Below are positions 57,734-62,061 of a stretch of DNA of 62,061 nucleotides, piece after piece. A program made the position numbers and the translations under genes. The notes beneath the pieces were generated by a model. That model saw only the letters and a list, made by a program, of their open reading frames with translations, was not told where the DNA came from and searched no databases. The stretch comes from Clostridia bacterium (GTDB lineage Bacteria > Bacillota > Clostridia > TANB77 > CAG-508): contig JAGBAJ010000045.1 in assembly GCA_017939755.1 (NCBI GenBank), positions 1-62,061 of the forward strand. The letters are read 5' to 3'. Position 1 is the stretch's first letter; each line of letters begins with the position of its first letter.

Positions 57734-59140
57734 ATGAAAAATATTCGTATTAAGTGTACAGGAATTGTTATTTTATTAGGATCTGTATTAATCTCAACAA
57801 ATAATATATTTGGATTAATAAATTGTAATTTTAATATGCCAAACATGATGTTATATATTGCTGGATGGATTGTATCACTATTAATTTACTCAATTTGTGC
57901 AGGTTTATTTGTGAATTGTGTGATAAAAATAGTAACAACTTCTTTTTCGAATGGTATAGATTTAATAAACATAAATGATGCAGAGCATACAGAAGAGCCT
58001 AGGTTTTTAGAAGAAGGAAAGAAAATATCCGAGGATAAATTTTCGAAGAAATCAAATAGTGTAACAGAAGAAATTAAATCAAATTTAATTAGTGTAGATA
58101 AGCAAAAAAATCAGGTAGAGGCGATTTTGTTGCATATTAAAGATGGTATAATTGCATTTGATTTAGAAGGTAACTTAACATATATAAACCCTGCTGCTAT
58201 AGATTTATTTGATTTAGAAAAAAATGATGATACATTTAATAAGATATTCGAAAAGGTTAAATTAGATGTTAATCTCGAAAAGATTGTGTATTTAGATGAT
58301 GTTACTTCATTTGAACAGAAGGTTTTTGTAAATGAAAAATATATAAATGTTTTTTTTGCTCCATTTAAAGATGAAAAAAATATACCGAATGGAATTATCA
58401 TTTTATTGCAGGATATTACTGAACATGTAAAATTAGATAATATGAGAAAAGAATTTGTAGCAGATGTTTCTCATGAGTTAAAAACTCCAATAACATCAAT
58501 TATTGGATATGCTGATACTCTTCTTGAAGATGAGTATGATAAGGAAACACAGAACAAGTTCTTAAATGTAATTTCATCAGAGTCAAGGAGAATGGCAAAA
58601 TTAGTAACAGACCTATTAACATTATCTAGGTACGACAACAATAAAAATAAAACAGAAATTAGCGAAATTAATTTAGGTGAAATTACAAAAAAGTGCTTAG
58701 AGAAAATAAATTTTGAGATTGAAAAGAAAAAACATAAAGTCGAGTGTTTTGTAACTGCAGATGTTCCACTAGTTAGGGCTGATAAGTATGGTATAGAGAG
58801 GGTAATTTTAAATATTCTAACAAATAGCGTGAAATATACGCCAGAAAAAGGTAACATTAAAATATATGTTGGTTTTGTATATAATGATGCATATATAAAG
58901 GTTATTGATAATGGAATTGGGATTCCTGAGGACGATTTACCACGAATTTTTGATAGATTTTATAGAGTCGATAAGGCAAGAACAAGGGATCTAGGAGGAA
59001 CAGGCTTAGGGCTATCTATTGCAAAAGAAATAATAGAACAAAATAAAGGTAGTATAGATATTAAGAGCGAATTTGGAAAGGGAACAGAGGTTGTTTTGAG
59101 AATACCTGTAAAAAGCAGGGAAGTTATTGAAAATAAATAA
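57734..59140 (+). CDS. Sensor histidine kinase with PAS domain
   Basis: The 468-residue kinase partners the upstream regulator. Two N-terminal membrane segments (~9-28 and ~38-62) enclose a very short external loop, so sensing may be intramembrane or cytoplasmic. A PAS domain (~125-235: ILLHIKDGIIAFD to ILLQDITEH) precedes HisKA (H247 in VSHELKTPITS) and HATPase (NILTNSVKYTPEKG, DNGIGIPEDDLPRIFDRFY, GGTGLGLSIAKEI). The layout resembles PhoR/WalK without the extracellular domain. Confidence 0.93.
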   Translation: MKNIRIKCTGIVILLGSVLISTNNIFGLINCNFNMPNMMLYIAGWIVSLLIYSICAGLFVNCVIKIVTTSFSNGIDLININDAEHTEEPRFLEEGKKISEDKFSKKSNSVTEEIKSNLISVDKQKNQVEAILLHIKDGIIAFDLEGNLTYINPAAIDLFDLEKNDDTFNKIFEKVKLDVNLEKIVYLDDVTSFEQKVFVNEKYINVFFAPFKDEKNIPNGIIILLQDITEHVKLDNMRKEFVADVSHELKTPITSIIGYADTLLEDEYDKETQNKFLNVISSESRRMAKLVTDLLTLSRYDNNKNKTEISEINLGEITKKCLEKINFEIEKKKHKVECFVTADVPLVRADKYGIERVILNILTNSVKYTPEKGNIKIYVGFVYNDAYIKVIDNGIGIPEDDLPRIFDRFYRVDKARTRDLGGTGLGLSIAKEIIEQNKGSIDIKSEFGKGTEVVLRIPVKSREVIENK

Positions 59141-59190
59141 GAAATATACTATAATTACAATGCATAAACGTAAGTTTAGGAGATAAACAA

Positions 59191-59821
59191 ATGATAGATT
59201 TTTTGAAATACAATGTAAAAGGATGGGCGGTAAGTTTTGTAATAGCTGTAATGATTGTTTTTATATTGAAAACTTTTGTAGGTATGCCAACAACTGTTAA
59301 AGGAACATCAATGTCTAAAACATTATATCCAGATGACAAACTTTTTTTAAGCACCTGGGCAACAAATTTTAATACTATACCAGATAGAGGAGATATTATT
59401 ACTTTTGAGGCCCCATCAGTAGAAAATTTAAATCGTGAAAAAAGTAGTGTTGCGATTTATAGTAAAAATTCAAAATCAACAACTGATAAGTTTTTATATT
59501 ATAGTTTAGGAATATCAAAGGCTAGTTATATAAAGAGAGTAATAGGTTTGCCAGGGGATCACATTCAAATAAAAAGACGGCAATGTTTATATTAATGATA
59601 AATTATATAAAGAATATTATCTAGGAGATAATATAAAAACAGATATGTCACTTGGTGGGGAATTTGATGATATTGTTGTGCCAGATAATTGTGTATTTGT
59701 ATTAGGAGATAATAGGTCTGCTTCAATAGATTCAAGAAAATTTGGCTGTATTCCAGTAAGTAAAATTGAAGGAAAAGTGGTTGCTAGATGGTGGCCAATG
59801 AAAAAGCTAGGGGCAGTATAG
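59191..59821 (+). pseudogene. lepB: Signal peptidase I, interrupted by a single-base frameshift
   Basis: Signal peptidase I removes signal peptides at the outer membrane face. The first frame (59191-59595, 134 codons) has a membrane anchor (~11-31), the catalytic serine in GTSMSKTL and the catalytic lysine in YIKRVIGLPGD, then ends in IKRRQCLY and a stop. The missing C-terminus is open in the +1 frame to the stop at 59819-59821 (GNVYINDKLY, GDNRSASIDSRKFG). The break is an A5 run at 59571-59575; with one A fewer it reads IKDGNVYIND and the 209-codon gene is intact. It may be a sequencing or assembly error, a slippage-variable tract or a true lesion. Confidence 0.88.
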
Positions 59822-59838
59822 AATAGGAGATATTTAAA

Positions 59839-60765
59839 TTGTCATTTAATGAAATAATTGGTAATAATGAGAATAAACAATTTTTAATAAGTACTATAAA
59901 AAATGAAAAGGTTGTGCATAGTTACTTATTTTTTGGCACTGATGGAATCGGAAAAAAAATGTTTGCAACCCAGTTTGCAAAAATGATTTTATGTAATGAT
60001 AAATTACAAGAAAAACCATGTAATAAATGCAAAGCATGTATGGAGTTTAACTCAGGAAATAACCCAGATTTTTTCTTAGTCGAACCAGAAGGAAATTCTA
60101 TAAAAATAAATCAAGTACGACAACTTATGAAAACTACATTAGAAAAGCCAATTGAAAGCAGTAAAAAAGTATATATAATAAATAATGCTGATACTATGAC
60201 CAAAGAGGCACAAAATGGCATTTTAAAAACTTTGGAAGAGCCTCAAGAATATGTGGTAATTATTTTGATTGCATCAAGTGAAAATAATATATTAACAACC
60301 ATTAAATCAAGGTGCACAAAATTATATTTTAACAATCTTTCAAACGATGAAATAAAACAATATATAAATAAAAAGTTAAATATTAATGTGTATGATGATG
60401 AAATAGTTAAACTTTGTAATGGTAGTATTGCAAAAGCGGAAGAAGTGATGCAAAAACAGGATTTACTAGAAAAAGTTAAACATTTTATTGCAAATATAGA
60501 GAAAATTTCAAAATTAAATTTTATTAGGCAATCGCAATTGCTAAACGATAATAAAGAAGATGTGCTACTTATTTTGGAATACATATATATAATTTTGTTT
60601 TACAGAGCAAAAAGGGTTACGAATATAAATGGTTATATTAATGCAATGAAGGTAGTGCAAGAGGCTATAAATAAATTAGCTATTAGTAACAATTTTGATA
60701 TGACAATAGATTATATGCTTATAAAAATATGGGAGGAAATAAATGAAAAGAATAATAGGGGTTAG
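59839..60765 (+). CDS. holB: DNA polymerase III subunit delta'
   Basis: Delta' is part of the clamp loader that places the beta sliding clamp on DNA. The 308-residue protein has a degenerate Walker A (FFGTDGIGKKMFA), a four-cysteine zinc module (CNDKLQEKPCNKCKAC, ~50-65), INNADTMTKEAQNGILKTLEEP and SRC. The TTG start follows TAGGAGA. It overlaps ricT by 23 bases, the usual holB-ricT order in Bacillota. Confidence 0.93.
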   Translation: MSFNEIIGNNENKQFLISTIKNEKVVHSYLFFGTDGIGKKMFATQFAKMILCNDKLQEKPCNKCKACMEFNSGNNPDFFLVEPEGNSIKINQVRQLMKTTLEKPIESSKKVYIINNADTMTKEAQNGILKTLEEPQEYVVIILIASSENNILTTIKSRCTKLYFNNLSNDEIKQYINKKLNINVYDDEIVKLCNGSIAKAEEVMQKQDLLEKVKHFIANIEKISKLNFIRQSQLLNDNKEDVLLILEYIYIILFYRAKRVTNINGYINAMKVVQEAINKLAISNNFDMTIDYMLIKIWEEINEKNNRG

Positions 60766-61660
60766 ATTTAAAAAGCCTGGTAAAATATATTTTTTTGATC
60801 CACAAGATTTAAAAATAGAGAAAAATGATGACGTTATTGTAGAAACTGCTATGGGAGATGAAATAGGTAAAGTTGTAATTGCAAATAGAGAAATTGATGA
60901 AGAAAAGATGGCGACACCTCTAAAAAAAGTGGTTAGAAAAGCAACACAAGATGATTTAGACTCACAAAAAAAGTTTAAAGAGAGAGAGCCAGAAGCTCTT
61001 AAAATCTGTAAGGAAAAAATAAAGAAGTATAACCTTGAGATGAATCTAACGGATGTTGAATATAAATTCGACGGAAGTAAAATACTGTTTTATTTCACAG
61101 CTGATGGAAGAATTGATTTTAGAGATTTAGTAAAAGATTTAGCTGGTGTGTTTAAAACTAGGATAGAACTAAGACAAATAGGTGTAAGAGATGAAGTAAA
61201 GAGAATAGGTGGAAATGGTGTATGTGGAAGGGAATTATGCTGTTGTTCATTCTTAGATAACTTCGAGACCGTATCTATAAAAATGGCTAAAGAGCAAAAC
61301 ATTGCATTAAATCCATCAAAAATATCAGGTAATTGTGGACGACTAATGTGCTGTTTAAAATATGAACAAGATGTATATAGCGAAAAAGGGTCAAGATTAC
61401 CAAAGGTAGGAGCTATTGTTAAAACACCATCAGGAGAAGGGTCTGTTGAAGGTGTAGAAGTTCTTAAAGAAATAGTTAAGGTAAAGATTAAAGATGGTGA
61501 TGACTATATATATAAAAAATTTGAAGCGAAGGATGTTAAAATAATAAAAAATTCTAAGAGCAGTATAGTTGATAAAGAAGAAAGCGAAAATTATAAGGAA
61601 TTACAGGAACTGGAAAATTTAGAAAGAATGGATTCTAAAAATAGAAAAAATGAAGAATAG
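60743..61660 (+). CDS. ricT: PSP1-domain protein RicT (YaaT)
   Basis: In Bacillus RicT acts with RicA and RicF in a complex that stimulates RNase Y-dependent mRNA processing and sporulation phosphorelay. The 305-residue protein has the family core VRFKKPGKIYFFDP, VVRKATQDDL, the cysteine motifs GRELCCCSFL and NCGRLMCCLKYE that could bind Fe-S clusters, and a charged C-terminal tail. The ATG follows GGGAGG inside holB, so translation is coupled. Confidence 0.94.
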   Translation: MKRIIGVRFKKPGKIYFFDPQDLKIEKNDDVIVETAMGDEIGKVVIANREIDEEKMATPLKKVVRKATQDDLDSQKKFKEREPEALKICKEKIKKYNLEMNLTDVEYKFDGSKILFYFTADGRIDFRDLVKDLAGVFKTRIELRQIGVRDEVKRIGGNGVCGRELCCCSFLDNFETVSIKMAKEQNIALNPSKISGNCGRLMCCLKYEQDVYSEKGSRLPKVGAIVKTPSGEGSVEGVEVLKEIVKVKIKDGDDYIYKKFEAKDVKIIKNSKSSIVDKEESENYKELQELENLERMDSKNRKNEE

Positions 61661-61665
61661 ACGGC

Positions 61666-61835
61666 TGCTACGATTCACTGCATTAAAATTATACAATAAA
61701 GATTAACGATATAGTGTAAATTTATAATATTACGCCCCAGCTACATAAGAGAATTTACGTTTTTTCTGGTTGTACACTTGTAAAAATTAAATTCTCTTAT
61801 GTAGCTGGTTCCCATCTTAACTTTATATTGTAAAA
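61666..61835. repeat. Long-hairpin dispersed repeat, truncated copy E
   Basis: The left end (GCTACGATTCACTGC), GATTAACGATATAGTGTAAA, TACGCCCCAGC, and AGAGAATTTACG...AAATTCTCTTATGTAGCTGG are present, then GGTTCCCATCTTAACTTTAT. The right arm and terminal repeat are lost. Confidence 0.75.
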
Positions 61836-61846
61836 TATGACTAACT

Positions 61847-61884
61847 GTTACCAGTCAGCCATATTTGAAAGGATGACTGGTAAC
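61847..61884. repeat. Perfect 11-bp-stem hairpin next to the truncated repeat
   Basis: GTTACCAGTCA and TGACTGGTAAC flank the loop GCCATATTTGAAAGGA. The left arm and loop recur at 39397-39420. It may be the end of another small element. Confidence 0.6.
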
Positions 61885-61975
61885 AACTAACTAATAGTAA
61901 CATGAATATATTTTTTTCACAAATATAGGTTTAAAATAGATATGTCACAAGTAAATTGAAAATAAAATATTGAAA

Positions 61976-62061
61976 GAGAGTACCAAAAATGATATTGTTT
62001 AAATGACCAAAAATAAACATATCGGAGGTGCTCTCTTATGAGTAAAAGTATAACACAAAAA
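61976..62061 (+). mobile_element. Possible left end of an insertion sequence, cut by the window
   Basis: GAGAGTACC (from 61977) lies upstream of an ORF that starts just after GGAGGTGCTCTCTT; GAGAG and CTCTC flank the leader. Upstream DNA (61885-61975) shows no gene. The identity rests mainly on the partial ORF below. Confidence 0.3.
62038..62061 (+). CDS. Start of a possible transposase, 3'-truncated by the window
   Basis: Only eight codons (MSKSITQK) are visible after a strong GGAGGTG ribosome site. The start resembles clostridial helix-turn-helix transposases from memory, but eight residues do not prove it. Confidence 0.3.

Overview
The window comes from an AT-rich, low-GC Bacillota genome, probably a clostridial anaerobe. 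The support is strong AGGAGG-type ribosome sites, many TTG starts, a ricT (yaaT) homologue, a MurE with the DNPR motif typical of meso-diaminopimelate enzymes, PASTA-type class B PBPs, a sortase and RqcH. No species can be assigned from the sequence alone.

Layout. 2-9424 is the 3' part of a giant repetitive surface adhesin with a C-terminal cell-wall-sorting-like tail. 9692-19288 is housekeeping: rplI, dnaB, tilS, ftsH, rpsT, topA and a peptidase E gene that runs into an antisense tRNA-Ser. tRNA-Gly and tRNA-Cys follow, then two membrane proteins of unknown function. 21841-36675 is a division and cell-wall (dcw) cluster: mraZ (with promoter and triple operator), rsmH, ftsL, a SpoVD/FtsI-type PBP, murE, mraY, ftsW/spoVE and murG; murF and murD are absent. 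A second, intact class B PBP lies convergent to murG. Then come comM, dprA, yraN, rsmA, a sortase, an XRE regulator, an rqcH-nfeD-SPFH run on the minus strand, a 2697-residue cyclic beta-1,2-glucan synthase-like protein, a two-component system, a frameshifted signal peptidase, holB, ricT and the probable start of an insertion sequence.

The outstanding feature is at 25974-31348. A 5.36-kb element with a large serine recombinase and three glycan genes splits the dcw PBP gene. It is bounded by an exact 12-bp direct repeat (ACCAAGGAGGTG). Joining the two repeats restores one 680-codon frame: the transpeptidase C-terminus and a PASTA domain encoded at 31351-31620 return in frame to the 5' part at 24215. 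This is the architecture of skin-like intervening elements that are excised from developmental genes. Here the target is a peptidoglycan transpeptidase and the cargo is a glycosyltransferase/pyruvyltransferase operon with its own consensus vegetative promoter. Whether excision is programmed or the element is simply a mobile island cannot be decided from sequence.

Second theme: intergenic regions are full of dispersed repeats. The clearest is a ~220-bp long-hairpin family with four full copies and several remnants, whose arms differ between copies but stay complementary within each copy. Smaller hairpin repeats act as, or resemble, transcription terminators.
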